Counted from the stretch's first letter, positions 47,360 to 57,107 are shown. The stretch: 64,000 bases of DNA from Prochlorococcus marinus XMU1412 (GCF_017696315.1 NZ_JAAORJ010000002.1:1-64000); one strand, 5' to 3'. Made by a program: numbers and translations. The notes: a model not told the origin generated them from the sequence alone.

Positions 47360-48889
47360 ATGCCTTTAAGAGGACTGGCTAAAGCCAAGAACTTCACATT
47401 GGGGCCAACCGCTCCAATGAAAACTTTTACTGAAAATATCCATAATCAAACTAAAAATTCAAATAATTTCCAAAATTCTGGAAAGTCTCATAAATTAACC
47501 AATAATATTCAAAATGAAAATCTATTTAGGTATGAAAGCAAAATAAAAAGTGATTTTGACGAAATTGTTCCAACTCTCAAGGAAATTGCTCGAATTCAAC
47601 ATCACGAAGATTTTATAAATAAGGCTCAGAAAATATCAAGAAAAAATTTAGGAATAGATTTACCCCTCCATGTATTAGATAAATCTTGGGTTAAGCCTCT
47701 TGATATGAGAGCTTTATATGCATGGTGTGCTTTTAAACAGCATGAGAAACTTAGCGACAATTTTTTTAACAATGATCCACTTGAAGGTGCTGCTGGAAGT
47801 AGGGATGCGGAAGATTTTGAAAAATTTCTCTTAGATTGTGGAATTCATTTACTTGATATAACTCCTTGTTCAGATGGAAGATTAGCTCATTCAGTTGCTT
47901 ATGTAATGAGAATACCTTTTAGTTCCGTAAGAAGAAGATCCCATGCTGGAGCACTCTTTGATATTGAAAATACTGTTAATCGATGGGTAAAAACTGAACA
48001 TAAAAGATATAGAGAGAATGTTCCTAATGAAGCTCATAAAGATACCAGGTACTTAAAAGTTGTAACTTATCATTTTAGTTCAGTAGATCCTTTACATCAG
48101 GGATGCGCAGCTCATGGGAGTAATGACGAGTTAGCTGCAGCAGAAGGTAGAAATAAATTATATGCTTTCAAAGAGGCTGTAGAGAATAGCTTTTGCTGCG
48201 GAGCTTCTGTGGATTTAATGTTAATTGGACTTGATACAGACACTGATTCATTGAAAATACATTTATCAACTAGTGATGGCGGTATAGATTTAGAAAAAAC
48301 TATTTCTACATTAGAAATTTATAATTCAACAATAAACTTTTCAAAAGAGGATGCGGAAAGAGAAATTTGCCAGACAATTTCTAATCAATCTTCAAAAGAT
48401 AAACTCAGTGGACTGGAAAAATTTACGTATAAATTAATTGTCAATAATATTTCTCAAATTGATTATGTTAAGAGTTTTCATAATGGTTCTTATGAAGATA
48501 TTGGACATGCAGAGAGGTTTATTGGAGTAGGTATAGGTTTCAAAGAAGTACATCTCAGAAATTTAACTTATTTTGCTCATTTAGATACAGTCGAAGAAGG
48601 GGCTCCAGATTTAGATGTAGGAGTGAAGATTTTTACTGGATTAAATGTTTCTCAAGATCTACCTATTCCGGTAGTAATAAGATTTGATTACTCTGGAAAA
48701 GTACCCGGCGCAAAAGAGAGGGCAATAAATGATTGTGAAAGAGTTAATAATGCGATATCAATTAGATATAAAAATTTAGTTGATCAAGGTTTGTTACATA
48801 CTTGCTCTACTATTAGAGATAGGGACAACATTCATTCCGCCCAAATTATTGGAATGTCTTTAGATAAAAAAACAGAGGAGGCTCACTAA
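47360..48889 (+). CDS. csoSCA: Carboxysomal carbonic anhydrase CsoSCA
   Basis: 509 residues. It converts bicarbonate to CO2 inside the shell. It is a highly divergent beta-type enzyme with an N-terminal extension of about 80 residues, a helical domain, the catalytic domain and a degenerate C-terminal duplicate. Zinc-site signatures appear in DITPCSDGRLAHS, and HQGCAAHGSNDE in the middle. It follows csoS2 by 7 bp. csoS4A starts 2 bp after its stop. Confidence 0.95.
   Translation: MPLRGLAKAKNFTLGPTAPMKTFTENIHNQTKNSNNFQNSGKSHKLTNNIQNENLFRYESKIKSDFDEIVPTLKEIARIQHHEDFINKAQKISRKNLGIDLPLHVLDKSWVKPLDMRALYAWCAFKQHEKLSDNFFNNDPLEGAAGSRDAEDFEKFLLDCGIHLLDITPCSDGRLAHSVAYVMRIPFSSVRRRSHAGALFDIENTVNRWVKTEHKRYRENVPNEAHKDTRYLKVVTYHFSSVDPLHQGCAAHGSNDELAAAEGRNKLYAFKEAVENSFCCGASVDLMLIGLDTDTDSLKIHLSTSDGGIDLEKTISTLEIYNSTINFSKEDAEREICQTISNQSSKDKLSGLEKFTYKLIVNNISQIDYVKSFHNGSYEDIGHAERFIGVGIGFKEVHLRNLTYFAHLDTVEEGAPDLDVGVKIFTGLNVSQDLPIPVVIRFDYSGKVPGAKERAINDCERVNNAISIRYKNLVDQGLLHTCSTIRDRDNIHSAQIIGMSLDKKTEEAH
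48875..48881 (+). promoter_or_regulatory. Strong ribosome-binding site of csoS4A
   Basis: GAGGAGG lies inside the csoSCA 3' end, 10 bases before the csoS4A ATG at 48892. Clear Shine-Dalgarno sequences are uncommon in this window. Confidence 0.6.
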
Positions 48890-48891
48890 TT

Positions 48892-49143
48892 ATGTTAATT
48901 TGCAAGGTTGTAAAACCACTTGTTTCTACCAATAGGATTCCTGGTTTTGAACATAAACATCTGCAGGTTGTATTAGATGGTTCTTCTAATAAAGTTGCAG
49001 TTGATGCTGTTGGCTGTAAGCCAGGAGATTGGGTGATTTGTGTTGGAAGTTCTGCTGCTAGAGAAGCTGCAGGTAGTAAATCTTATCCAAGCGATTTAAC
49101 GATTGTTGGAATTATTGATCATTGGGATCCTGACAAGTCATAA
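48892..49143 (+). CDS. csoS4A: Carboxysome vertex protein CsoS4A (BMC-P)
   Basis: 83 residues of the EutN/CcmL/CsoS4 family, which forms pentamers closing the twelve shell vertices. Segments LICKVVKPLVSTNRIPGFEHKHLQVV, VDAVGCKPGDWVICVGSSAAREAAG and the end VGIIDHWDPD match. It is a paralogue of csoS4B next door. Translation may be coupled to csoSCA, whose stop is 2 bp away. Confidence 0.96.
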   Translation: MLICKVVKPLVSTNRIPGFEHKHLQVVLDGSSNKVAVDAVGCKPGDWVICVGSSAAREAAGSKSYPSDLTIVGIIDHWDPDKS

Positions 49144-49151
49144 AAAGGAGG
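49144..49151 (+). promoter_or_regulatory. Strong ribosome-binding site deciding the csoS4B start
   Basis: AAAGGAGG follows the csoS4A stop directly. It is 9 bases from GTG 49161 but 18 from the in-frame ATG 49170, so GTG is the more likely start. Confidence 0.65.
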
Positions 49152-49160
49152 ATATAAATT

Positions 49161-49409
49161 GTGGAAATTATGAAGGTATTAGGAAGGATGGTATGCACTC
49201 AAAGAGTCGCTGGCTTAGGTCATATGAATTTACGAATTTTAGAAAATAATAAAGGAAAGAAATTAGTTGCAGTTGATCCTGTTGGAGCTAGAGAAGGTAA
49301 TTGGGTTTTTACTGCTAGTGGCTCTGCCGCTAGGTTTGCATGCCCTAATCCAGAAGTTCAAACCGATTTAACAATTGGCGGTATTATTGATTATTGGGAG
49401 AGTGACTAA
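49161..49409 (+). CDS. csoS4B: Carboxysome vertex protein CsoS4B (BMC-P)
   Basis: 82 residues from GTG 49161, chosen because of the Shine-Dalgarno spacing; ATG 49170 is an alternative. The body VLGRMVCTQRVAGLGHMNLRI, VDPVGAREGNWVFTASGSAARFA and the end IGGIIDYWESD identify the second pentameric vertex protein. It is usually less abundant than the shell hexamers. It follows csoS4A by 17 bp. Confidence 0.95.
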   Translation: MEIMKVLGRMVCTQRVAGLGHMNLRILENNKGKKLVAVDPVGAREGNWVFTASGSAARFACPNPEVQTDLTIGGIIDYWESD

Positions 49410-49483
49410 GAATTTTATCTTCAAAAATTTATTGATAAACTTTGTTGAAGGTATAGTGTAATTAGTCTTGTATAAAGAATGTA

Positions 49484-49723
49484 ATGTGGCAAGAAAGAGA
49501 ATCACCTTTGAGGATTGAAAAAAGATTTGAATTTGATCAATACTCAAAAATTAGTAAATTCATGGGGGAAATTGAGAAATTATGTAAAGAAAGGGATATC
49601 TATCCAAATATCAGCTTCGGAAAGAATTTTGTAAGTCTTTCAATATTTTTAGACAATAAAGAAATATCGGACAAGGAAAAAGACTTTTCAATGGATATTG
49701 ATAAATTTTATTTAGAAGATTAG
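49484..49723 (+). CDS. acRAF: RuBisCO assembly factor acRAF (PCD-like)
   Basis: 79 residues. The sequence WQERESPLRIEKRFEFDQYSKIS and the ending IDKFYLED fit the pterin-carbinolamine-dehydratase-like fold of acRAF, a chaperone for form IA RuBisCO assembly found at the end of many alpha-carboxysome operons. The catalytic histidines of real dehydratases are absent here, in line with the chaperone role. A 74-bp gap after csoS4B could hold a separate promoter. It converges with the small gene at 49730. Confidence 0.88.
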   Translation: MWQERESPLRIEKRFEFDQYSKISKFMGEIEKLCKERDIYPNISFGKNFVSLSIFLDNKEISDKEKDFSMDIDKFYLED

Positions 49724-49729
49724 TCTTTT

Positions 49730-49957
49730 TTAATAATTATTTGGCTTTGCAATATCTCTTTTGATAAGAGCCATTAAATATGTTGGTGCTTTATATCTAC
49801 CAGGTAGACATCTATTTAAAGTTTCAAGATGACTCCAACACACTGTCTTTTCTATATCTTTAACTGAGTTTCCTTTTAAAATTAATAGTCTAAGAGCTTT
49901 GCAAAATAAAGGATAACCTGCTTCTAGTTCATCTATATTAAGCTTTGCTGCTGACAT
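49730..49957 (-). CDS. Small hypothetical protein, DUF3136-like
   Basis: 75 residues. A conserved-looking core (ELEAGYPLFCKALRLLILKG, then VCWSHLETLNRCLPGRYK) and an end rich in Lys and Pro. I recall a picocyanobacterial family of unknown function (DUF3136) with this pattern, but cannot check it. It converges with acRAF, the two stops 6 bp apart, and lies downstream of the RidA-like gene on the same strand. Confidence 0.65.
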   Translation of the reverse strand: MSAAKLNIDELEAGYPLFCKALRLLILKGNSVKDIEKTVCWSHLETLNRCLPGRYKAPTYLMALIKRDIAKPNNY

Positions 49958-50042
49958 AGATCAAAGATGAATTATCAACTAATAATCTATACAACTATGG
50001 TGCACAATTGGTTCATATTTCAAATTTCTCAATAATTAGAAA

Positions 50043-50435
50043 TTAATCTAGAAATGCGACGCAATCTATTTCAACTAAAACTCCTTTTGGAAGAGATGAA
50101 ACTTCCACACAGGCCCTTGCTGGAGGATTCTCAATATTAAAAAAATCACTATATATTTTGTTGACAATTTGAAAATTACTTAAGTCCGTTAAGTAAATAG
50201 TTGTTTTTATTACATCATCTATTTTGGCTCCACCAGCTTTAAGAACTTCTGCGAGATTTTTTAAAACTTGAATAGTTTCCTTTTCTATATCACCTAAACA
50301 TGTTATTTCATTTAAAGCTGGGTCTATAGCAATTTGACCAGAACAATAGATAAAATCCCCAGCTTTTATTGCTTGATTATAAGGTCCAACTGGATCTGGA
50401 GCATTTGGTGTTTTAATTACTTGTTTGGGGGACAT
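50043..50435 (-). CDS. RidA-family (YjgF) enamine/imine deaminase
   Basis: 130 residues, the standard size of trimeric RidA proteins that hydrolyse reactive enamine/imine intermediates made by PLP enzymes. Signatures are APDPVGPYNQAIKAGDFIYCSGQI, LKNLAEVLKAGG and the C-terminal RACVEVSSLPKGVLVEIDCVA, which includes the conserved Arg. It follows gloB on the minus strand by 24 bp. Family identity is clear; the substrate range is not. Confidence 0.93.
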   Translation of the reverse strand: MSPKQVIKTPNAPDPVGPYNQAIKAGDFIYCSGQIAIDPALNEITCLGDIEKETIQVLKNLAEVLKAGGAKIDDVIKTTIYLTDLSNFQIVNKIYSDFFNIENPPARACVEVSSLPKGVLVEIDCVAFLD

Positions 50436-50459
50436 TTGTTTAAGAAGTTACCTATCTAT

Positions 50460-51200
50460 TTAAACCCATAAATCTTTATTTGCTCTTAAAAAAGTAAATT
50501 CTTCTAAATTTTTTGCTCTTAAGAAAAGGTTTATTTTCATCTCTTCATCAAGTAAAAATGGAATTGTCAATTCATTAAGAGAAATTTTTCTTTCAACTTC
50601 CGAAAGTTTATTTTTTATATCTTGATCTTCTGGCCTGAGATTCAATGCCCACAATATATTTGCCTTTGTATATTCATGTGCACAATATATGAGAGTATTT
50701 TGTGGTAAAGATTTGATTCTTTCTAGTGAAGAATACATTTGTTGATAAGTTCCCTCAAAAATTCTTCCACAGCCTCCAGAAAATAATGTGTCACCAATAA
50801 AAAGAACAGGATTTTCTCCATCCAAAAAGAAGGCAATATGTGAGCTTGTATGTCCTAATACTTCAATTATTTTTACTTCTTCACCTAAAATACTCAAAGT
50901 TTCTCCATCCTCTACAGATACATTTTGAAAAGGTATTCGCTTTTTTTCTTTAGAAGAAGCAATCACTTTTACATTTGGCCATCTTTCAATAAGAGTCTTC
51001 GTCCCTCCAATATGATCTGAATGATGATGAGTTTGCAAAATAGCTTCTAAGTGAAAATTGTTTTCATTTATATATTTAACAACTGGTTCGTGAACAGATG
51101 GATCTACAACCACAACTGATTTATCTTTTACCAACAACCAAATGACGTTATCACTTAAAACTCTAAGTCCGATTATATTTCGAGCTTTATTAAATTCCAT
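50460..51200 (-). CDS. gloB: Hydroxyacylglutathione hydrolase (glyoxalase II)
   Basis: 246 residues from ATG 51200. A longer frame upstream to 51371 overlaps hisG on the other strand and is not part of the family, so the internal ATG is chosen. The metallo-beta-lactamase motif [10 protein letters not shown] (residues 57-66 or so) binds the di-metal centre; [27 protein letters not shown] and CAHEYT give the other ligands. It completes methylglyoxal removal with glutathione; gor is also in this window. It is divergent from hisG, with 40 bp between starts. Confidence 0.93.
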   Translation of the reverse strand: MEFNKARNIIGLRVLSDNVIWLLVKDKSVVVVDPSVHEPVVKYINENNFHLEAILQTHHHSDHIGGTKTLIERWPNVKVIASSKEKKRIPFQNVSVEDGETLSILGEEVKIIEVLGHTSSHIAFFLDGENPVLFIGDTLFSGGCGRIFEGTYQQMYSSLERIKSLPQNTLIYCAHEYTKANILWALNLRPEDQDIKNKLSEVERKISLNELTIPFLLDEEMKINLFLRAKNLEEFTFLRANKDLWV

Positions 51201-51240
51201 TGTTAACTTAGAATGAAGAATCCTTGGAAGAAATTGATCT

Positions 51241-51879
51241 ATGTTTACTATAGCTTTACCAAAAGGAGCTCTGTTAAAAGATTCAATTTCAACTTTTAAA
51301 AGAGCTGGGTTAGATTTCTCAGATGCGTTGGACGAAAATAATAGATCATTAACCTTTGAATCAAATTGCAAACGGGCAAAAGCTTTGTTAGTAAGAAATG
51401 GAGATGTGCCTGTTTATGTAAGTTATGGTCAGGCTGATATGGGTATTGTTGGGTATGACGTTTTACGAGAATCTGAATTAAAAGTGGCAAAGTTATTAGA
51501 TTTAGGATTTGGTGGTTGTCATATGTCGTTGGCGGTTAAGAAAAATAGCAATTATTCAAAACCAACTGATCTTCCAGCGAATTGTAAAGTAGCAAGTAAA
51601 TTTATTAAAACAGCAAGATCTTATTTTGAAGAATTAAATATTCCTGTAGAAATAGTTCATTTGACAGGATCAGTCGAGCTTGGTCCTATTACAGGTATGG
51701 CAGAAGCAATAGTTGATTTGGTTGCAACCGGAAAGACTCTTAAAGAGAATGGTTTAATTAAAATAGATGATCTTTATTACTCGACTGCAAGACTAATTGG
51801 AAATCCTTTATCTATGAGGTTAGATGATAATCATCTCAGAGATACTATTTTATCAATAGAATCAACTAATGCTTTATAG
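51241..51879 (+). CDS. hisG: ATP phosphoribosyltransferase, short form
   Basis: 212 residues. First step of histidine synthesis, joining ATP and PRPP. The short form lacks the C-terminal regulatory domain and normally needs a HisZ partner, which is not in this window. Signatures are [24 protein letters not shown] and the PRPP-binding [18 protein letters not shown]. The ABC exporter gene follows by 12 bp. Confidence 0.95.
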   Translation: MFTIALPKGALLKDSISTFKRAGLDFSDALDENNRSLTFESNCKRAKALLVRNGDVPVYVSYGQADMGIVGYDVLRESELKVAKLLDLGFGGCHMSLAVKKNSNYSKPTDLPANCKVASKFIKTARSYFEELNIPVEIVHLTGSVELGPITGMAEAIVDLVATGKTLKENGLIKIDDLYYSTARLIGNPLSMRLDDNHLRDTILSIESTNAL

Positions 51880-51891
51880 AAGATTAGCTAA

Positions 51892-53688
51892 ATGTTTTTT
51901 AAAGATTTTAGAAGGATTAAAAAGTTAGGTAAATATTTAACTAAAGATAAAAAAACAATCTATCTAATCTTGATAGTTTTGTTACCTGTTTCTTTCTCTG
52001 GAGCAATTCAACCATTATTAGTTGGTCAAGCCATTACTATCTTAAAGAAAGAAACTACAGATGTTTGGCTAAGTAAAACTTTCTTTGGGCAGTCAATAAA
52101 TGCCATAATTCTAACTTTATTTATAACTGTATTATTTAGATTAGTTCTGCAGGGATATCAAACTTACAATATCCAAGCAGTGGGACAACGTTTGACAGCA
52201 AGAATAAGAAGAGAACTTTTTGAACATTCAATATCTTTATCTCTTAAGTATCACGATAAAATGCCTGTAGGGAAATTATTAACGAGATTAACAAATGATG
52301 TTGATGCTTTAGCCGAGGTTTTTGGTAGTGGGGCAGTTGGAGTCATTGCTGACTTCGTCAGTCTGATAGTAATTTCTTTAACAATGCTATCAATTGATAG
52401 AGGGCTTGCCATTATATTACTTTTGACTCAAATCCCAGTTTCATATTTTATTATTTGGCTTCAAAAACGTTATAGAAGAGCCAATTATCAAGTAAGGGAA
52501 GAATTGTCTCAACTCAACTCTGATTTTCAAGAGAATCTTCAAGGTTTAGAAGTCGTTCAGATGTTCAGAAGAGAGGCTTTTAATAGCAAGAAATTTTCTA
52601 AAACTGGAGTCGCTTATAAGAAAGCAGTTAATGGAACAATATTTTATGATAGTAGTATTTCGGCATTTATAGAGTGGATTTCTCTTGCCGCAGTTTCCTT
52701 GGTTTTAGCAGTTGGAGGTTATCTTGTTACTTCTGGAAATATTGGTTTAGGAACATTAACAACTTTTATTTTATATTCCCAAAGACTTTTTGAACCTCTT
52801 AGACAGCTTGCAGAAAGATTTACTCAAATACAAGGAGGTTTAACAGCTGTAGAAAGAATAAACGAATTATTGGATGAAGAAATACAGATTAAGGACTCTA
52901 CTGCCGCAAATCATTTTTTAGAAAATGCTAAAAATGTAAATAAAAAATTTAAGGGCAAAATTGAGTTCAAAAATGTTAATTTTTTCTACAACGAAGGAGA
53001 ACACATTATAAAGAATTTATCTTTCAATATCAATCCAGGAGAGCATGTGGCCTTTGTAGGACCAACTGGTTCAGGTAAAACCACCATAATAAGATTATTA
53101 TGTAGATTGTATGAGCCTCAGTCAGGACAAATTTTAATTGACGACATAGATATTAAAGATATTCCTATTGCAACTCTTAGAAATATGTTGGGTGTGGTTT
53201 TGCAAGATACCTTTATCTTTAGTGGAAATGTCGCAGATAATTTAAAACTAAATTCCAATGTAGACAATCTTGAATTAGAAAATCTTTGTAACCAATTAGG
53301 GTTAGATGCTTTATTACAAAAATTACCAGAAGGCTTGAACACCTTACTAAGAGAAAGAGGGGGAAATCTCTCTTCCGGAGAGAGACAACTTCTTTCAGTA
53401 GCTCGAGTAGCGATTAGAAATCCTGTTGTTTTAATAATGGACGAAGCAACAGCGTTTATGGATCCCTCTACAGAGGCTACTTTGCAGAAAGATCTTGAGA
53501 GAATTCTGTCAAAAAGAACAGCATTAGTAATAGCTCACAGATTAGCAACTATTGAAAGTTCTGATAAGATTTTAGTCTTAAAAGGGGGATCATTAGTTGA
53601 AGAGGGAACACATAGTGAACTGAGATTGAAAAAGGGTTTATATTTTCAGCTCTCTGAGCTTCAACAAAAAGGATTCGTGAATTTTTAA
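51892..53688 (+). CDS. ABC-type exporter, fused membrane and ATPase domains
   Basis: 598 residues. About six membrane segments occupy residues 20-310. The nucleotide-binding domain follows, with Walker A GPTGSGKTT, the signature LSSGERQLLSVAR, Walker B VLIMDEAT and the H-loop VIAHRLATI. It is a homodimeric half-transporter of the MsbA/multidrug type. Its cargo may be lipid, drug or peptide. The stop overlaps the ATG of the GNAT gene by one base (TAATG), so the two are translationally coupled. Confidence 0.93.
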   Translation: MFFKDFRRIKKLGKYLTKDKKTIYLILIVLLPVSFSGAIQPLLVGQAITILKKETTDVWLSKTFFGQSINAIILTLFITVLFRLVLQGYQTYNIQAVGQRLTARIRRELFEHSISLSLKYHDKMPVGKLLTRLTNDVDALAEVFGSGAVGVIADFVSLIVISLTMLSIDRGLAIILLLTQIPVSYFIIWLQKRYRRANYQVREELSQLNSDFQENLQGLEVVQMFRREAFNSKKFSKTGVAYKKAVNGTIFYDSSISAFIEWISLAAVSLVLAVGGYLVTSGNIGLGTLTTFILYSQRLFEPLRQLAERFTQIQGGLTAVERINELLDEEIQIKDSTAANHFLENAKNVNKKFKGKIEFKNVNFFYNEGEHIIKNLSFNINPGEHVAFVGPTGSGKTTIIRLLCRLYEPQSGQILIDDIDIKDIPIATLRNMLGVVLQDTFIFSGNVADNLKLNSNVDNLELENLCNQLGLDALLQKLPEGLNTLLRERGGNLSSGERQLLSVARVAIRNPVVLIMDEATAFMDPSTEATLQKDLERILSKRTALVIAHRLATIESSDKILVLKGGSLVEEGTHSELRLKKGLYFQLSELQQKGFVNF

Positions 53689-54218
53689 TGATTTTTAGAA
53701 ACCAAGGATCGTTAATAAAAAAATCAAACACTTTATCAAGGGAAGAGCTGATAGATCTCTATGGTTTAAATTCTTATGAGTTCACTCAAACAAATAAAGA
53801 AGAAATATTTGTATGTAGTAAAAATAAGGATTTAGATCTTATTGAACTAGATCAACTTTTGCAAACTGTTGGTTGGAGCAGAAGACCTATAAGGAGGGTA
53901 AAAAGAGCTTTGGATTTCAGTATTTTGGTGGTTGGGTTATGGCGTCATGATGATAAATTCCCTAGACTTGTAGGATTTGCAAGATGCACTGGCGATGGAA
54001 TTCTAGAAGCAACAGTTTGGGATGTGGCTATTAACCCTGTCTATCAAGGACTTGGATTGGGGAAAGAGTTAATGAAATATGTCCTAAAAGAATTGAAAAA
54101 TATTGGGATTTCTAAAGTAACCCTTTTTGCTGATGCCGAAGTGGTTTCATTTTATAAAAGACAAGGTTGGACATTAGAACCTAGAGGCTCTAAATGTGCT
54201 TTTTGGTATGCAAATTAA
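53688..54218 (+). CDS. GNAT-family N-acetyltransferase
   Basis: 176 residues. The acetyl-CoA-binding motif is in VWDVAINPVYQGLGLGKELMKYV (about residues 108-130), where QGLGLGKEL is the signature loop. VTLFADAEVVSFYKRQGW is the second conserved part. The first 60 residues differ from small GNATs. The substrate is unknown; coupling to the ABC gene (one-base overlap) suggests expression together. It converges with a glycosyltransferase gene, whose stop is immediately adjacent. Confidence 0.88.
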   Translation: MIFRNQGSLIKKSNTLSREELIDLYGLNSYEFTQTNKEEIFVCSKNKDLDLIELDQLLQTVGWSRRPIRRVKRALDFSILVVGLWRHDDKFPRLVGFARCTGDGILEATVWDVAINPVYQGLGLGKELMKYVLKELKNIGISKVTLFADAEVVSFYKRQGWTLEPRGSKCAFWYAN

Positions 54219-54902
54219 TCATTTTTTGTAGTAGTCAGAATATATAGATTTTAACGATTCGCCTTCTAACCATCTTCTTCTAAATTGCCAGTTCTTCATT
54301 GCTTGGAGAAAAATATTAGTTCTTTCCCATTTTCTTGAACTTATAAAAATAGGTAAATTTAATTGTTTTAAATCTTTTTTTTTGTTTAATCTCCTTAAAA
54401 AATCTACATCTTCCATCAAAGGTATCTTTCTAAAACCATTATTCTTAAAGTAGGTACTTCTATGAATTATCAACCCTTGATCACCATACGGTTTTTTAAA
54501 AAATTTACTTCTAAAATTCACGAGAATTTCTAGAACTCTATAAATTATCTTTTTGTTATTAATTTTGAATTCAAAATAGTAAATACTATTCTTGTTTCCC
54601 TTTAAAAATGGATTAATTTTTTTAAACCAATCATAAGTTAATCTTGTGTCTGCATGTAAAAATATGAGCCACTCTCCTTTTGAATTTTTAGCTCCAATAT
54701 CTAATTGTAAACCTCGATTCCTTTCTTTGGATATAAATACTTTCGCTCCATAAATATTTGCTATATCTATAGTTTTATCTTCACTTCCACAATCAACAAT
54801 TATGATTTCGCCCTCTTTCTGAATACTTGACAAGTCTGAAAGCAATAATGGCAAATTACTAGCTTCATTAATAGTTGGAATGATAATTGAAATTTTTGAC
54901 AA
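54219..54902 (-). CDS. Family-2 glycosyltransferase, arsenosugar-type (TIGR04283-like)
   Basis: 227 residues. The GT-A nucleotide-sugar-binding start is ISIIIPTINEASNLPLLL. IIIVDCGSEDKT and the metal-binding DxD-like LHADTRLTYDWF are clear. A late MEDVDFLRRL is the catalytic-acid region. It lies 5 bp after a second glycosyltransferase-type gene, the same pairing seen in putative arsenosugar clusters of cyanobacteria. The arsenic link is inferred from family names only. Confidence 0.82.
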   Translation of the reverse strand: MSKISIIIPTINEASNLPLLLSDLSSIQKEGEIIIVDCGSEDKTIDIANIYGAKVFISKERNRGLQLDIGAKNSKGEWLIFLHADTRLTYDWFKKINPFLKGNKNSIYYFEFKINNKKIIYRVLEILVNFRSKFFKKPYGDQGLIIHRSTYFKNNGFRKIPLMEDVDFLRRLNKKKDLKQLNLPIFISSRKWERTNIFLQAMKNWQFRRRWLEGESLKSIYSDYYKK

Positions 54903-54907
54903 GTCGA

Positions 54908-55543
54908 TTACTTTATATTTTCAATATCAATAATTGTATCTATATCTATTTTTTTATTTAAAAACTTATATTTTAATTTTTTAGAAGCAAAATTATCAAT
55001 TGTATTTTGAAGAACATTTTCTCCCCCCCACTTTATGTTGATGAAAGGTAAATATGTATGTGATAACATTATTTTTTCTGATAAACCAATAAGCCAATAT
55101 CCTCCATCGTTAGATGGTCCTAAAATAAGATCATTATGTTGAAGCTCTTTTAGAGTATTCAATAAGTCTTGATGGCATAAATCTGGAAGGTCAGTGCCAA
55201 TAAAAATAATATTTTTGATCTTATGTCTTGCACAATATTTTTTGTTGATAATTATTTGCCGTTTCATTTTTTCTCCCAAGCAGCCTTTCCCCTGCAAATT
55301 AAATTTGTTGATGCCTAATTTTCTAGACCATTTTCTACAATTTCCTACTCCCAAACCAGTTATGGCAATAGAAATATCAATCAGTTTATTTTCTTGAAGA
55401 AATTTTGCGACTGAAATTGTGTGTTTAGTCATTACGCTTTGTACTTTCGCCGAATTACTTTTACCTATGTCTTTTGATAATCTTGTTTTGCATCTTCCAA
55501 AACCATGCCATTTCGCCATGATAATAAGTAATGCTTTATCCAA
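54908..55543 (-). CDS. DUF2064-type glycosyltransferase-like protein (TIGR04282-like)
   Basis: 211 residues from TTG 55543. A longer open frame to 55684 gives 47 extra residues of AT-rich, unconserved-looking sequence close to the dnaA start, so the TTG, which puts ALLIIMAKW near the N-terminus, is preferred. Signatures are MAKWHGFGRCKTRLSKDIG, IIFIGTDLPDL and ILGPSNDGGYWLIG, all typical of the family. It is upstream of the family-2 glycosyltransferase and probably co-transcribed. An arsenosugar role is suggested by the pair but is not shown. Confidence 0.75.
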   Translation of the reverse strand: MDKALLIIMAKWHGFGRCKTRLSKDIGKSNSAKVQSVMTKHTISVAKFLQENKLIDISIAITGLGVGNCRKWSRKLGINKFNLQGKGCLGEKMKRQIIINKKYCARHKIKNIIFIGTDLPDLCHQDLLNTLKELQHNDLILGPSNDGGYWLIGLSEKIMLSHTYLPFINIKWGGENVLQNTIDNFASKKLKYKFLNKKIDIDTIIDIENIK

Positions 55544-55712
55544 TAATTTAGTGAAATTTAAAATAATTATATGCCTATTAAAAAATATAAAATTTATTTT
55601 TATAAATTTAGTCGATACTTTGTTAAATAATTTTAAATTTGTCGTGATCTTGTGATTTGATAATGGCCAATTATTAAATTCCAACTAGATTAATAATCTA
55701 GAGAATAAAACT

Positions 55713-57107
55713 TTGCAAGCAACTAATCCTATTTGGGCGGAAGTTCAACAATCACTTCAAAAAACTTTAAGTAAGCCTTCATTTGAGACATGGATAAGGC
55801 CTGCTAAATTTAATTGTTTTGAAGATGGCTTATTAACTTTAATCGCTCCAAATACATTTTCTAGTGATTGGTTAAGAAAGAATTATTGTGAAACTATTGA
55901 AAAAGCTGCAAAGGAAATCTGCGGTCATGATGTAAAAGTTGTTTTTAAATCTGAAACGAATAACAGCAGCGATTTAACAAATGAAGATAAACCTAACGAA
56001 CAGAACTTTCATCATAAAACAAGATCTTTTTCTAGTAATAACCAAAATAATTCTACAAAAAATCAATTCAAAAATCCTAATGGTTTAAATTTACGCTACG
56101 TATTTAAAAGATTTGTTGTAGGTCCAAATAGTAGGTTGGCTCATGCCGCGGCTTTAGCCGTTGCCGAATCTCCTGGGAGAGAATTCAATCCATTATTTAT
56201 TTGTGGAGGAGTAGGTCTTGGTAAGACTCATCTAATGCAGGCAATAGGTCATTATCGAGTAGAAATAGATCCAGAAGCAAAAGTTAAATATGTATCTACA
56301 GAGACTTTTACAAATGATGTTATTAGTGGTATTCGTAGAGATGGAATGACAGCTATTCGAGATAAATATAGGAATGTAGATTTGATTTTAATAGACGATA
56401 TACAGTTCTTAGAAGGCAAAGAGTATACACAGGAAGAATTTTTTCATACTTTTAATGCTCTTCATGAATCAGGAAGTCAAATAGTTATTGCAAGTGACAG
56501 ACCACCAAATCAATTGTCGGGAATTCAAGAGAGATTAATTTCTAGGTTCTCAATGGGTATGACCGCAGATATTCAACCACCTGACCTTGAGACGAGGACA
56601 GCCATCCTTCAAAAAAAGGCAGAACAAGAGAGGATGAGTCTCCCAAGAGATTTAATTCAATTTATAGCAGGAAGATTCACTTCGAATATTCGAGAGTTGG
56701 AAGGAGCATTTACTAGAGCTGTTGCATTTGCATCAATAACAGGATTGCCAATGACAGTTCAATCAATTGCTCCAATGCTTGATCCTAATAGTGTTGGAGT
56801 AGTTGTTACTCCAAAACAAGTTATTAATAAAGTGTCAGATTTCTTTAAAGTTTCTACTGATGAATTGATCAGTTCAAGTAGGAGAAAACCAGTAAGTCAA
56901 GCTAGACAAATAGGTATGTATCTTATGAGACATAGTACGGATCTAAGCTTACCAAGAATTGGAGATGAGTTTGGGGGTAAGGACCATACAACAGTTATGT
57001 ATGCTATTGAGCAAGTTGAAAAAAAATTATCTATTGATCCAAATATTGCAAGTCAAGTTCAAAAAATAAGAGATTTACTTCAAATAGATTCAAGAAAAAA
57101 TTTATAG
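55713..57107 (+). CDS. dnaA: Chromosomal replication initiator DnaA
   Basis: 464 residues from TTG 55713. Domain I occupies about the first 90 residues, a polar linker follows to about residue 130, and the AAA+ domain carries [14 protein letters not shown] (Walker A), [13 protein letters not shown] (Walker B) and [10 protein letters not shown] (sensor region). The C-terminal DNA-binding domain has [11 protein letters not shown]. No cluster of DnaA boxes, and no dnaN or rpmH, is adjacent, so this is not clearly the replication origin. It is divergent from the glycosyltransferase-like pair and converges with the GST-like gene. Confidence 0.97.
   Translation: MQATNPIWAEVQQSLQKTLSKPSFETWIRPAKFNCFEDGLLTLIAPNTFSSDWLRKNYCETIEKAAKEICGHDVKVVFKSETNNSSDLTNEDKPNEQNFHHKTRSFSSNNQNNSTKNQFKNPNGLNLRYVFKRFVVGPNSRLAHAAALAVAESPGREFNPLFICGGVGLGKTHLMQAIGHYRVEIDPEAKVKYVSTETFTNDVISGIRRDGMTAIRDKYRNVDLILIDDIQFLEGKEYTQEEFFHTFNALHESGSQIVIASDRPPNQLSGIQERLISRFSMGMTADIQPPDLETRTAILQKKAEQERMSLPRDLIQFIAGRFTSNIRELEGAFTRAVAFASITGLPMTVQSIAPMLDPNSVGVVVTPKQVINKVSDFFKVSTDELISSSRRKPVSQARQIGMYLMRHSTDLSLPRIGDEFGGKDHTTVMYAIEQVEKKLSIDPNIASQVQKIRDLLQIDSRKNL

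Noticed and set aside
51201-51371. N-terminal extension of gloB to 51371
   Set aside because: It overlaps the start of hisG on the opposite strand and would add residues absent from glyoxalase II.
55544-55684. N-terminal extension of the DUF2064-like protein up to ATG 55684
   Set aside because: The added 47 residues are AT-driven and lack family features; TTG 55543 gives the expected N-terminus.
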